From positions 1 through 64,000 of the forward strand of contig JAFSPU010000007.1 in NCBI GenBank assembly GCA_017451265.1: 64,000 nt of DNA, read 5' to 3'. The stretch comes from Clostridiales bacterium. GTDB lineage: Bacteria > Bacillota > Clostridia > Saccharofermentanales > Saccharofermentanaceae. The notes beneath the pieces were generated by a model that saw only the letters and a program-made list of their open reading frames with translations, had not been told where the DNA came from and ran no database searches. How positions within the stretch are numbered: position 1 is the stretch's first letter; each line of letters opens with the position of its first letter. This document shows, one piece after another, positions 44,301 through 52,896 of the stretch. The translations under genes were made by a program, and so were the position numbers.

Positions 44301-44601
44301 CGACATGATCAACGAAGACGGCATCCCTGTTACTAAGGTTAAGAAGATTTATGAGGGCCGTCCTAATATCTCTGACATGATCACCAACGGAGAACTTGAT
44401 CTCATCATCAATACTCCTGCAGGTAAGACTTCTGTCTATGACGACTCCTACATCCGTAAGGAGTCCATCAGACATAAGGTTCCTTATATCACAACTATGG
44501 CTGCTGCCAAAGCTTCTGCTGACGGTATCAAGGCTGTGAAGAACAACACTCATATCGGAGTTAAGGCGCTTCAGGATTATCACGCTGAGATAACTGAATA
44601 A
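41380..44601 (+). CDS. carB: Carbamoyl-phosphate synthase large subunit
   Basis: I use the ATG at 41380 ([10 protein letters not shown], 1073 residues) because GGGGGTG is 7 nt upstream; the ATG six bases earlier is too close. Both ATP-grasp halves are complete: '[21 protein letters not shown]' and '[19 protein letters not shown]', each followed by '[16 protein letters not shown]' or '[15 protein letters not shown]'. The C-terminal allosteric MGS-type domain has '[13 protein letters not shown]'. It makes carbamoyl phosphate for pyrimidines and arginine. The small subunit carA is not adjacent, which is less usual. Codon bias is strong. Confidence 0.97.
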   Translation: [1073 protein letters not shown]

Positions 44602-44627
44602 GATACAAGCTTAACGGAGCAATAAAG

Positions 44628-46274
44628 ATGAAAAGAAGACTTCTTACGGATCTCAATCTTACGATTTGTGTCATCCTGGGATGTCTTCTTGTCTTTATGT
44701 TCTCATTTAAGCTCATCGGCGGTAATGTCGAGAGCTGGCAGATGGACTTCTCAGAGGGCTGGTATTACGAAGACGGAGCACAGGTAGACTTCGATAATCT
44801 TCGCCGCGATACGGGAGGCAACAGAATCTCGAGAATCGTATCTTCCGATATTGTGCGCGGTACCGATCTGTGCTTCGAGACGAGCAACATGCACTTCAAC
44901 GTTTATGTCAACGACAAGCTTGTCTATGAGTATCGTCCGGAGCTTCCCCGTATATGCGGTAAGTACTACGGCGAGTATATCCATACCGTTGACCTCGATG
45001 TAGATGAAGATGATTCCGTATTAACTATCGAATACGATCCTCTTCTTAATTCGCCGTGGACTACGTTCCGTTATATGGAACTTCATGACGGCGGTTCTTA
45101 TGTTACTTCGCTTATCGAGTCTAATCTCGGCAGCTTCCTTACGTCGTTCATCGTATTCATTATCGGTGCAACGATCGTAGTTGTCGGCTTTATGTTGAAC
45201 CAGAAAAGAGACAGGATCGTCGAGCCTGTATCACTTGGTACAACTGCGATAATCCTCGCTGCGTGGACGAGTTCAGGTTCGAGGATTCTCCAGCTAATAT
45301 CTGGTAATCCGGCGGTCGTCAGGGTTATGGATTATCTCGATCTCATATGGCTTCCTATCCCGGTAATTCTGTTCGTATCATCGGTTACGGGTATGCTTAA
45401 GTCCAAGCTTACAGCTGTTAATCTCTCACTTGTAGGAGTTAATACACTGCTTACGTTCACGTTCGTATTGAGTGGTATGGGCGACTATAACGATGTACTC
45501 ATATTCACACATCTGATCATCGCATTCGGCTCTGCATCTATCATCTACATGATCGTCGCATCCATCAGGAAGGCTAATAAGATCGGCAAGAGCATGCAGT
45601 CGATGCTCTGGGCCTTCGGTATCCTGATATTCACCGGACTGATCGATGCCGTCAGATACTACACATTCTCATCAAAGGATGCTGCCAAGTGTACAAGAAT
45701 CGGACTTATCATATTCGTCGTTATCCTCGCGACTTATGAGCTTAACAATATCCTCGATATCAATGCGAAGAGTGCAGAGGCCGAGATCAAGGATAAGTTA
45801 GCTCACGTCGACGGACTTACAGGTCTTTATAACAGACTGGCATTTAACGAGACTGAAGAGGAGATACGTAATCAGAACAGCGGCAAGTACGTTGTTATCC
45901 AGTTCGATATCAACTTCCTTAAGAAAGTAAATGATAACTATGGACACGCGGAAGGTGACCGATATATAATCTCCGCGGCCAATATAATCTCAGACAGCTT
46001 TGCAGACTATGGAAAGTGCTTCCGTATCGGCGGTGACGAGTTCTTCGCGATACTCGAAGGAGAGAAGTCTGACGAGGATTTCGAGAAGGCACTTGGTGTT
46101 TTCGAGGCGAAGGTAAAAGAGTTTAACGTGACTCATGATGACCTGCCTGTACCCCTTCAGATCGCACACGGCATGGCAGTATATGTGCCCGGAACAGGAT
46201 CACTCGAAGAGGCTGAGAAGAAGTCCGATAAGCTCATGTATGAGCATAAGAAATATCTGAAAGAAAATGCATAA
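44628..46274 (+). CDS. Membrane diguanylate cyclase (extracellular sensor, 7TM, GGDEF)
   Basis: The 548-residue protein has an N-terminal helix, an extracytoplasmic beta-rich region (about 35-165) resembling a 7TMR-DISM-type ligand domain, and about seven helices (about 170-375). The GGDEF domain starts at 'HVDGLTGLYNRLAF' and has the intact motif at 468-472. It should sense an external signal and make cyclic di-GMP. The RxxD inhibitory site is absent (ADYG at that position). ACGGAGC precedes the ATG. The gene is 26 bases after carB and may be co-transcribed. Confidence 0.88.
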   Translation: MKRRLLTDLNLTICVILGCLLVFMFSFKLIGGNVESWQMDFSEGWYYEDGAQVDFDNLRRDTGGNRISRIVSSDIVRGTDLCFETSNMHFNVYVNDKLVYEYRPELPRICGKYYGEYIHTVDLDVDEDDSVLTIEYDPLLNSPWTTFRYMELHDGGSYVTSLIESNLGSFLTSFIVFIIGATIVVVGFMLNQKRDRIVEPVSLGTTAIILAAWTSSGSRILQLISGNPAVVRVMDYLDLIWLPIPVILFVSSVTGMLKSKLTAVNLSLVGVNTLLTFTFVLSGMGDYNDVLIFTHLIIAFGSASIIYMIVASIRKANKIGKSMQSMLWAFGILIFTGLIDAVRYYTFSSKDAAKCTRIGLIIFVVILATYELNNILDINAKSAEAEIKDKLAHVDGLTGLYNRLAFNETEEEIRNQNSGKYVVIQFDINFLKKVNDNYGHAEGDRYIISAANIISDSFADYGKCFRIGGDEFFAILEGEKSDEDFEKALGVFEAKVKEFNVTHDDLPVPLQIAHGMAVYVPGTGSLEEAEKKSDKLMYEHKKYLKENA

Positions 46275-46300
46275 CAGCATGAAGATAGCAGGAGGAGCGT

Positions 46301-47869
46301 ATGCTTGATTTTTTGGCGAGGATTAACGATGTCGTTAATACTTTCGTATGGACTAAGACCGGTGTATGGTTGCTGATCATTACCGGTATTATCATGACGA
46401 TAATGACCGGTGGATTCCAGTTCTCCCATTTTGCTCATTGGTGGAAGAAGACAATCGGTTCGATACTCGATAAGAATGTAATATCCCATACTAAGGATAA
46501 GGCTACTATCTCACAGTTTCAGGCACTTTGTACTGCTCTGGCTGCGACGGTCGGTGTAGGTAATATCGCAGGTGTATCTGCAGCGATCATCACAGGCGGT
46601 CCCGGTGCAGTATTCTGGATGTGGTTCGCTGCCATCTTCGGTATGATGACGAACTATTCCGAGAACGTACTCGGTATCTACTTCAGACGTAAGAACCATG
46701 CTGACGAGTGGTCCGGAGGTCCTATGTATTACCTACAGGACGGTCTCGGCGGATACCCTCACATGAAGGGCTTCGGTAAGGTTCTTGCAGTAATCTTCGC
46801 GATCTGCGCCACACTTGCTTCATTCGGAATCGGCAATATGGGTCAGGTAAACAAGATTGTCATCAACTTTACTTCTTCTTTCGATATCAAAGCTTTATCA
46901 AGCAAGGTTCTTTATACTTCACGCGGAACTGACGTTACACTCTACATGCTCATCGCGGGAATCGTTCTCATGGTCCTCGTAGGCTTCGTAGTTATCGGCG
47001 GTCTCCAGAGAATCGCAAGTGTAGCTGAAAAGATCGTTCCTTTCATGGTAGTTGCGTTCATTGCAGGATCTCTCGTAATCATCCTTCTGAACATAAGAGC
47101 CGTTGGACCTGCTTTCAAGGCTATCTACTCTGGTGCTTTTAATGCTCCTGCCGTATGGGGCGGTGTCACGGGTATTACGTTTAAGACTATCATCACCCAG
47201 GGATGTAAGAGGGGCGTCTTCTCCAACGAAGCCGGTCTCGGTTCATCTGTTATGGTTCACAGTAACTCCAATGTTAAGGAGCCTGTTAAGCAGGGTATGT
47301 GGGGTATCTTCGAGGTGTTCGCTGATACTATTATCGTTTGTACAATGACAGCTCTCGTAGTCCTTACATCCGGTGTTGTAAATCTTGAGACCGGAGCTAT
47401 CGAGACTGATTCAGATGCGGTTCTTGTTGCTGATGCATTCAATACAATATTCAAGGTAGGCAATGTCAATATCGGAAGCATGTTCGTAGCACTTGCTATT
47501 CTGGTTTTTGCTTTCACTACTGTTCTTGGATGGTCACAGTACGGATCCAAGGCTGTTGAGTACCTTGCGGGTAAGCATGCTCCTATAGCTACAAAGGTCT
47601 ATAAGATATTCTTCGTACTGCTCATAGTATCCGGCGCTCTCATGACATCATCCATTGCATGGGATATATCCGATACATTCAACGGTATGATGATGATCCC
47701 TAACCTTATCGGTGTTCTTGCTATGAGTCCTCTCGTTACCAAGATCACCAGAAATTATTCAGACAGAAGGATCAGAGGTAAGAAGGATGTTGCTCCTCTT
47801 CTTTCATATGACCCCAAGATAAACGAAGAGAATGCCAAGGCTCTGGCTGAAGATCCTGACATGGATTAA
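46301..47869 (+). CDS. agcS: Alanine/sodium symporter, AGCS family
   Basis: The 522-residue protein has about 11 helices. The AGCS signature is in 'ALAATVGVGNIAGVSAAII' and 'TGGPGAVFWMWFAAIFGMM', followed by 'KNHADEWSGGPMYYLQDGLGG' and 'RGVFSNEAGLGSS'. Members import alanine or glycine with sodium. The start has GGAGGAG. A prepilin-peptidase-like gene follows after 15 bases. No amino-acid catabolic gene is adjacent. Confidence 0.93.
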   Translation: MLDFLARINDVVNTFVWTKTGVWLLIITGIIMTIMTGGFQFSHFAHWWKKTIGSILDKNVISHTKDKATISQFQALCTALAATVGVGNIAGVSAAIITGGPGAVFWMWFAAIFGMMTNYSENVLGIYFRRKNHADEWSGGPMYYLQDGLGGYPHMKGFGKVLAVIFAICATLASFGIGNMGQVNKIVINFTSSFDIKALSSKVLYTSRGTDVTLYMLIAGIVLMVLVGFVVIGGLQRIASVAEKIVPFMVVAFIAGSLVIILLNIRAVGPAFKAIYSGAFNAPAVWGGVTGITFKTIITQGCKRGVFSNEAGLGSSVMVHSNSNVKEPVKQGMWGIFEVFADTIIVCTMTALVVLTSGVVNLETGAIETDSDAVLVADAFNTIFKVGNVNIGSMFVALAILVFAFTTVLGWSQYGSKAVEYLAGKHAPIATKVYKIFFVLLIVSGALMTSSIAWDISDTFNGMMMIPNLIGVLAMSPLVTKITRNYSDRRIRGKKDVAPLLSYDPKINEENAKALAEDPDMD

Positions 47870-47884
47870 TAAAGGAGTTATACA

Positions 47885-48685
47885 ATGCCTCTTTTTGAAG
47901 TTAATTACATAGCCATATACACGATCGTTCTGGCGTTTATCTTCGGAACTGTACTGGCAAGCTTCATCACCTGCACAGCAGGTAGACTCCTTGCAGGTAT
48001 GGACTGGATCAATGAGCATTCTCACTGCGATACTTGCGGTCATCAGCTGGGCGCTTTAGATCTTTTCCCAATCTTTTCCTATCTGCTCCTCGGCGGTAAG
48101 TGCCGTTACTGCGGTGCCAAGGTTCCGATCAGATGCCTGATATCCGAGGTGCTTCTGGGCTTTGTTTTCGTTGCGGTTGTCGTTTTGCACGGCATGATCG
48201 ATGTCATCATGGTGCGTAATCTTCTTCTTGCCATGCTCATGATGGGAATCTCATTCTGCGAGATCGACGGTAAGGTGATTCACGGCGGCTTCATCACAGC
48301 CATCCTCGTTATCTGGATCGGCGCACTTCCTTTTGTTCCTGATCTACAGAACTATATCGCAGACGGCGTAATTGCATGCTTCCTTATCTGCGGTTTCTTT
48401 TTGGTTATTTCATATCTTCGCACTTCCAAGGGTAAGGGAGGTTTCAAGCCCGGCTTCATAAAGCTTATGGCTGTGTACCTTCTTTATACGGGCCTGTATG
48501 CGGGAGTCGCATTCCTTGCGGTATCCTTCATCCTTCACATGTTTGTTAAGCCCTTCAAGAAGACGATCGTACCTGCTATGTCTGTATGCTGCCTTATCTT
48601 CCTGTGCTGCATGACAGACCGCATGGATCCTACGCTCATTCACGGGTATATTGCGGCTGTTGCCGATTACATAAAAGTATTCTAA
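47885..48685 (+). CDS. Prepilin-peptidase-like membrane protein lacking the second catalytic Asp
   Basis: The 266-residue protein has the N-terminal methyltransferase-type segment of prepilin peptidases: 'GTVLASFITCTAGRL', then two CxxC knuckles (C48/C51, C73/C76) with 'FPIFSYLLLGGKCRYCG'. About six helices follow. The first catalytic Asp is probably D128 in 'CEIDGKVIHGG'. The second, expected in a GxGDxKL motif, is replaced: 'KPGFIKLM' has Phe191 where Asp should be. It may not cleave prepilins. AAAGGAG precedes the ATG. No type IV pilus gene is in the window. Confidence 0.75.
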   Translation: MPLFEVNYIAIYTIVLAFIFGTVLASFITCTAGRLLAGMDWINEHSHCDTCGHQLGALDLFPIFSYLLLGGKCRYCGAKVPIRCLISEVLLGFVFVAVVVLHGMIDVIMVRNLLLAMLMMGISFCEIDGKVIHGGFITAILVIWIGALPFVPDLQNYIADGVIACFLICGFFLVISYLRTSKGKGGFKPGFIKLMAVYLLYTGLYAGVAFLAVSFILHMFVKPFKKTIVPAMSVCCLIFLCCMTDRMDPTLIHGYIAAVADYIKVF

Positions 48686-48700
48686 TCAGAGGTATATTTA

Positions 48701-50320
48701 ATGGCATTGACTGATGTTGAACAGATAAAGAGAAGAAGAACATTTGCGATCATCTCGCACCCTGACGCGGGTAAGACGACCATGACAGAGAAGCTCCTGC
48801 TTTACGGAGGCGCTATCCACCTTGCAGGCTCCGTTAAGGCGCGTAAGGCATCCCGTCACGCTACTTCCGACTGGATGGAGATCGAGAAGCAGAGAGGTAT
48901 CTCCGTTACTTCGTCCGTAATGCAGTTCGAGTACGACGGCTACTGCATCAACATCCTTGATACTCCCGGACACCAGGACTTCTCCGAGGACACATACCGT
49001 ACGCTGTGTGCGGCCGATGCTGCTGTCATGCTTCTTGACGGCGCAAAGGGTGTCGAGGCACAGACAATCAAGCTTTTCGAGGTGTGCCGCAAAAGAGGCA
49101 TCCCGATCTTTACTTTCATCAACAAGATGGACCGTGCCGCAAAGAACCCGTTCGACCTCGTAGATGAGCTCGAGAAGGTGCTTGGCATCAGATCCACTCC
49201 TATTAACTGGCCTATCGGTACTGACGGTAACTTCGAGGGCGTGTACGAGAGAGCTACGGGTGAGGTTCTGCTTTTCGATGCGGACAACAGAGACCACGGT
49301 GCTTCCATGGTAACGCAGTCCACCTCGGGTATCGATGACCCCACTCTCAAGGACCACATGACCGCGGCCCATTACGAGCAGCTTCGAAATGACATCGAGC
49401 TCCTCGACATGGCAGGCGACGAGTTCGACCTGGAGAAGGTGCTTGCAGGACAGCTCACCCCCGTATTCTTCGGTTCTGCCATCACAAACTTCGGTGTGGA
49501 GCCGTTCCTTAAGAAGTTCCTTGAGATTGCACCCGAGCCCGCACCTCACCACGTATCTGACGACAAGGGCGATGTGCTGCCGACAGACGAGATGTTTTCC
49601 GGCTTCATCTTCAAGATTCAGGCTAACATGGATCCTAACCACAGAGACAGAATGGCATTCCTGCGTATCTGCTCCGGTAAGTATGAGAAGAATATGACCG
49701 TAAACCACATGAGACTTGGCAAGAAGATCACGCTTGCTCAGCCCCAGCAGTTTATGGCACAGGACAGAAATATCGTGGAACAAGCTTATGCCGGTGATAT
49801 CATCGGTATCTTCGACCCCGGTCACTTCAGAATCGGCGACACGCTGATCTCCAGCAACCGTAAGTTCGAGTTCGACCCGATCCCTGTATTCGCTCCTGAG
49901 AACTTCGCGAAGGTTTTTCCTAAGGACTCCATGAAGAGAAAGCAGTTCCTGAAGGGAATCGAGCAGCTTTCCGAGGAAGGCGCGGTGCAGCTTTATAAGC
50001 AGCCTGATATCGGTACCGAGACGTTCGTAATGGGTGTTGTAGGTATCCTCCAGCTCGATGTGCTTGAGTACAGACTTAAGACCGAGTACGGTGTCGATAT
50101 CGTAAGACAGCCACTGTCATACAATCTTGCCAGATGGGTTAAGTCCGATGCGGACGGTGCCTTCGATTATAAGGACATAACTTTGACATCCACGTCCATG
50201 ATCGTTCTTGATCGTGATGACGAGCCTGTCGTTCTCTTCGAGTCAGAGTGGGCTGTCGACTGGGTTGTACAGCACAACGAGGAGATGAAACTTCGATTCG
50301 AGGGTATTCACTCGAAGTAA
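48701..50320 (+). CDS. prfC: Peptide chain release factor 3
   Basis: The 539-residue GTPase has G1 'SHPDAGKTTMTEKLL', G2 region 'ARKASRHATSDWMEIEKQRG', G3 'DTPGHQDFSEDTYR' and G4 'NKMDRAAKNPFDL', the RF3 form of the EF-G-like family. RF3 recycles RF1/RF2 after peptide release. Length fits. AGAGGT precedes the ATG. The gene is in a run of otherwise membrane-related genes; its stop overlaps an ATG (TAATG) that may belong to the next protein. Confidence 0.96.
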   Translation: MALTDVEQIKRRRTFAIISHPDAGKTTMTEKLLLYGGAIHLAGSVKARKASRHATSDWMEIEKQRGISVTSSVMQFEYDGYCINILDTPGHQDFSEDTYRTLCAADAAVMLLDGAKGVEAQTIKLFEVCRKRGIPIFTFINKMDRAAKNPFDLVDELEKVLGIRSTPINWPIGTDGNFEGVYERATGEVLLFDADNRDHGASMVTQSTSGIDDPTLKDHMTAAHYEQLRNDIELLDMAGDEFDLEKVLAGQLTPVFFGSAITNFGVEPFLKKFLEIAPEPAPHHVSDDKGDVLPTDEMFSGFIFKIQANMDPNHRDRMAFLRICSGKYEKNMTVNHMRLGKKITLAQPQQFMAQDRNIVEQAYAGDIIGIFDPGHFRIGDTLISSNRKFEFDPIPVFAPENFAKVFPKDSMKRKQFLKGIEQLSEEGAVQLYKQPDIGTETFVMGVVGILQLDVLEYRLKTEYGVDIVRQPLSYNLARWVKSDADGAFDYKDITLTSTSMIVLDRDDEPVVLFESEWAVDWVVQHNEEMKLRFEGIHSK

Positions 50321-50372
50321 TGAGAAAAGCTCTAAGGCGGCATTCTATGCATGTGCAGCGGTCCTCGTTGTC

Positions 50373-51779
50373 ATGTTCTTTCTGTCGCTTTTGGGGATAA
50401 TCGATAACAACAGGGGAAACGCATTCGGCTTCATTTACAAGACCGATTATGTGAGTTTCCTGCTTACTATGGCAATGATCGCCATAGCCTTAACGGACGG
50501 CTGGTTTACATGGCTCGGCGAACTCGGACTGATATGCCTCGATGCCTATATGCTGTGGCTTCACGGTAAGACCGGATTCGCGAGTCTGTTCGTGCTGACT
50601 TTCGTTATCTTATGGCGTCATTACAGGCATAACGGCGGAGTGCCTTTCCAGGACAGGAAAGCTTACGGTGTGATCTCGTATGTGTTCCGTGTTGTATATC
50701 TTCCGGTAATTGCCGCAGATAAATGTGCAGGCGCATTAAAGCTTATGCGGATTAAGCCTGCAATGAGACGCGTTATGGTGTTCAGTTTCCCGATATGCTT
50801 TGCCGTTAACTGTCTTCTGGTATTTACATATCCGTCTCTGAAGTCATTCTGGGGGGCGGTTCCGGTACTTCGCACATTCAGGGACAGGATTATCTACGGG
50901 CTACTCGGACTACAGGAATACCCGGTCAAGTTGTTTGGTAATGAGATAGCTGTTACTCATATGGACAGGACTGAGTTTATTGACTCCCTGTATTATGCTT
51001 TGGACAGCAGCTATCTGAAGTTCCTTCTGGATTACGGTCTCATATGGTTTATTCTGTACTTTGGTGCTTTTACGCTCATGATGATATGGTTTTACAGGAA
51101 AAACTATAACCTTGGCTTGCTCATTATGAGCATAATAGCAGTAGATGCCATAGTTGAGCATCAGATTATAAACTGGGTACTTGTATCAATCTTCCTCATA
51201 ATGGCTTTGCTTTATCCCGCCAATGAAGAAGCAGAAAACTGTGACAGGCTGAGCTTCGAGCGCCTCACACCTCGAAAAAGGTGGATTGCAGGTATCGTCT
51301 TCATGTTATTGTTCGCGGTGTCCGCCTTGTGGTGTTTTACTGCGTACTCCATAACGAATTGGCGCGGCATAACTCCGGAGTACGGGGCTACGGTTGTAGT
51401 ACCCGGCGATTACCTCTCGTCCGGCAATGATCTCGTTGATGCTGCAGGAGACTATCTTCTTACACATCCGGATGCTGTATGTATCGTAAGCAGTGACAGC
51501 GGGCGTTCAAGACTGATCGAGCTCGGTGTCGATGAGGGCAGGGTCTATATCACGAACAGCTACAGCGTTGACGGGCTGCTTGAGTCCTCGCGCGTTCTTA
51601 TAGAGAGCGAAGGACTCCCGAACCGCCTGACGGTATGTGCTTACAGCATGCAGCAGGAACGTATATCCCGCCATGCGGCTAAGCTTCATATACCTGTAAA
51701 TGCGATCCCGGTAAAACCTGAGTCCGGTTACCTTATCCTGTTTGCAGTTGAGCAGTGGAGGCTACTATGCGGAGTCTGA
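50373..51779 (+). CDS. Polysaccharide-polymerase-like membrane protein with C-terminal DUF218/YdcF-like domain (start uncertain)
   Basis: From the first in-frame Met at 50373 the protein has 468 residues, but the reading frame is open upstream to 50289 and encodes a credible membrane helix (KAAFYACAAVLVVMFFLSLL) with no ATG, GTG or TTG start. An ATG at 50320 overlapping the prfC stop (TAATG) is in another frame and would join after a one-base shift at the AAAA run 50325-50328. About nine helices and a 'FLLDYGLIWFILYFGAF' loop resemble Wzy/O-antigen-ligase proteins. After about residue 310 comes a DUF218-like domain ('ATVVVPGDYL', 'AVCIVSSDSGRSRLIELGV'). It begins the polysaccharide locus and overlaps the next gene by 13 bases. 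Confidence 0.65.
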   Translation: MFFLSLLGIIDNNRGNAFGFIYKTDYVSFLLTMAMIAIALTDGWFTWLGELGLICLDAYMLWLHGKTGFASLFVLTFVILWRHYRHNGGVPFQDRKAYGVISYVFRVVYLPVIAADKCAGALKLMRIKPAMRRVMVFSFPICFAVNCLLVFTYPSLKSFWGAVPVLRTFRDRIIYGLLGLQEYPVKLFGNEIAVTHMDRTEFIDSLYYALDSSYLKFLLDYGLIWFILYFGAFTLMMIWFYRKNYNLGLLIMSIIAVDAIVEHQIINWVLVSIFLIMALLYPANEEAENCDRLSFERLTPRKRWIAGIVFMLLFAVSALWCFTAYSITNWRGITPEYGATVVVPGDYLSSGNDLVDAAGDYLLTHPDAVCIVSSDSGRSRLIELGVDEGRVYITNSYSVDGLLESSRVLIESEGLPNRLTVCAYSMQQERISRHAAKLHIPVNAIPVKPESGYLILFAVEQWRLLCGV

Positions 51780-52861
51780 AGGCGGTATCGTTGTTATTAA
51801 CCGCGGCTTTGCTTCTCCGAGGCTGCGCGAAGAGGAATCCCGATGATACTACTGTTGATATCAGCATACTTCAGGATGTCTGCATATCCTGGGAGGTTTT
51901 TCATGATGCTTTTTCACGGTGGCAGGAGGATTATCCTGGGCATAGGCTCATCGAAAGGGAGAGCGTAGGTCCCAATGATCTGGTCATCCTCGCTGTGATG
52001 GGAGAAGAGCATTTGCCCGATGTTTTCGTTGCGAATAGTCATACAGGAAGATTACTGGCAGAAGCCGGACTTGTAGTTGATCTTACGGGGGTGGCTCCGG
52101 ATGTTGATGCTTTTACTTACGGAGGTGAAGTATATGCGTATCCGGTGCCCGTGGATTCCGTTAGTGTAATCGTTTATGATCCGCTGGCATGGGACGGAAC
52201 TTCTCTGGTTGGGTTTGATTCTTCGGATCCGTATTCGTTAATTGATTGTTATGTGAGTTCTTTGATTGGGGATGTTGAGGGGCAGACGTGGCTGAGTCAC
52301 ATGGCTGACGGCGATAAGGAAGCTTCGTTTACGGATGCATATTTTGTTGACAGGATGAATGATGCACTGAATATGACGAATGAAGATATACCATATTCTT
52401 CTGAAAGGGAATTAATTGATGCTTTTGTTTCATGTGAGTGTCCTGCTGTTTTTGTTTCAGGATCGGCGGTCCGCAGTCTGCTTCAGACGGTAAGAACAGA
52501 TAATCCCGGGTTATACGACCGGATAGAGTTCTCAACACTAACGGATAGCTGTTTGCCTTATGGATATCCGTGTGGCGTATTTATCAGAGCCGGTTTGGAT
52601 GACGAAAGTCTGGTTGAATGTGTGCAGCTGGCAAGCGAGATGAGCTCGTATACGGCATTGGAGGAGAATGATGATACGCTTGCACGGTTAAACGGGCTTG
52701 TGGCAGGTTCCGTTCATTCCGATATTCTTTCCGGTCATTTTATCTACGATTTCTGGCATAACGCTTATGAGGAGAATTATGAACGGTTTGCAGATGGAGA
52801 CATAACTGCCGAAGAGTATGCCGGTATACTTCAAAATTATTACGAAATATATTATATTTAG
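51767..52861 (+). CDS. Solute-binding-protein-like lipoprotein
   Basis: I use the ATG at 51767 (MRSLKAV, 364 residues) since GGAGG is 5 nt upstream. A signal peptide with lipobox 'LRGC' anchors it outside. The chain looks like an ABC extracellular solute-binding protein of family 1 ('DVFVANSHTGRLLAEAGLVVDL', 'YPVPVDSVSVIVYDPLAW', 'CPAVFVSGSAVRSLL'). No permease or ATPase gene is adjacent. It lies inside the end of the polymerase-like gene, so it is co-translated with envelope genes. It may bind or tether an oligosaccharide rather than feed a transporter; that is inference. Confidence 0.7.
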   Translation: MRSLKAVSLLLTAALLLRGCAKRNPDDTTVDISILQDVCISWEVFHDAFSRWQEDYPGHRLIERESVGPNDLVILAVMGEEHLPDVFVANSHTGRLLAEAGLVVDLTGVAPDVDAFTYGGEVYAYPVPVDSVSVIVYDPLAWDGTSLVGFDSSDPYSLIDCYVSSLIGDVEGQTWLSHMADGDKEASFTDAYFVDRMNDALNMTNEDIPYSSERELIDAFVSCECPAVFVSGSAVRSLLQTVRTDNPGLYDRIEFSTLTDSCLPYGYPCGVFIRAGLDDESLVECVQLASEMSSYTALEENDDTLARLNGLVAGSVHSDILSGHFIYDFWHNAYEENYERFADGDITAEEYAGILQNYYEIYYI

Positions 52862-52896
52862 GCGAGAATACTTTAGTAAAGGTATCTATAGGGGAT

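Noticed and set aside
48698-49825. 375-codon open frame antisense to prfC
   Set aside because: It mirrors the codon structure of the strongly conserved prfC gene and its translation has no domain, no ribosome binding site and skewed composition.
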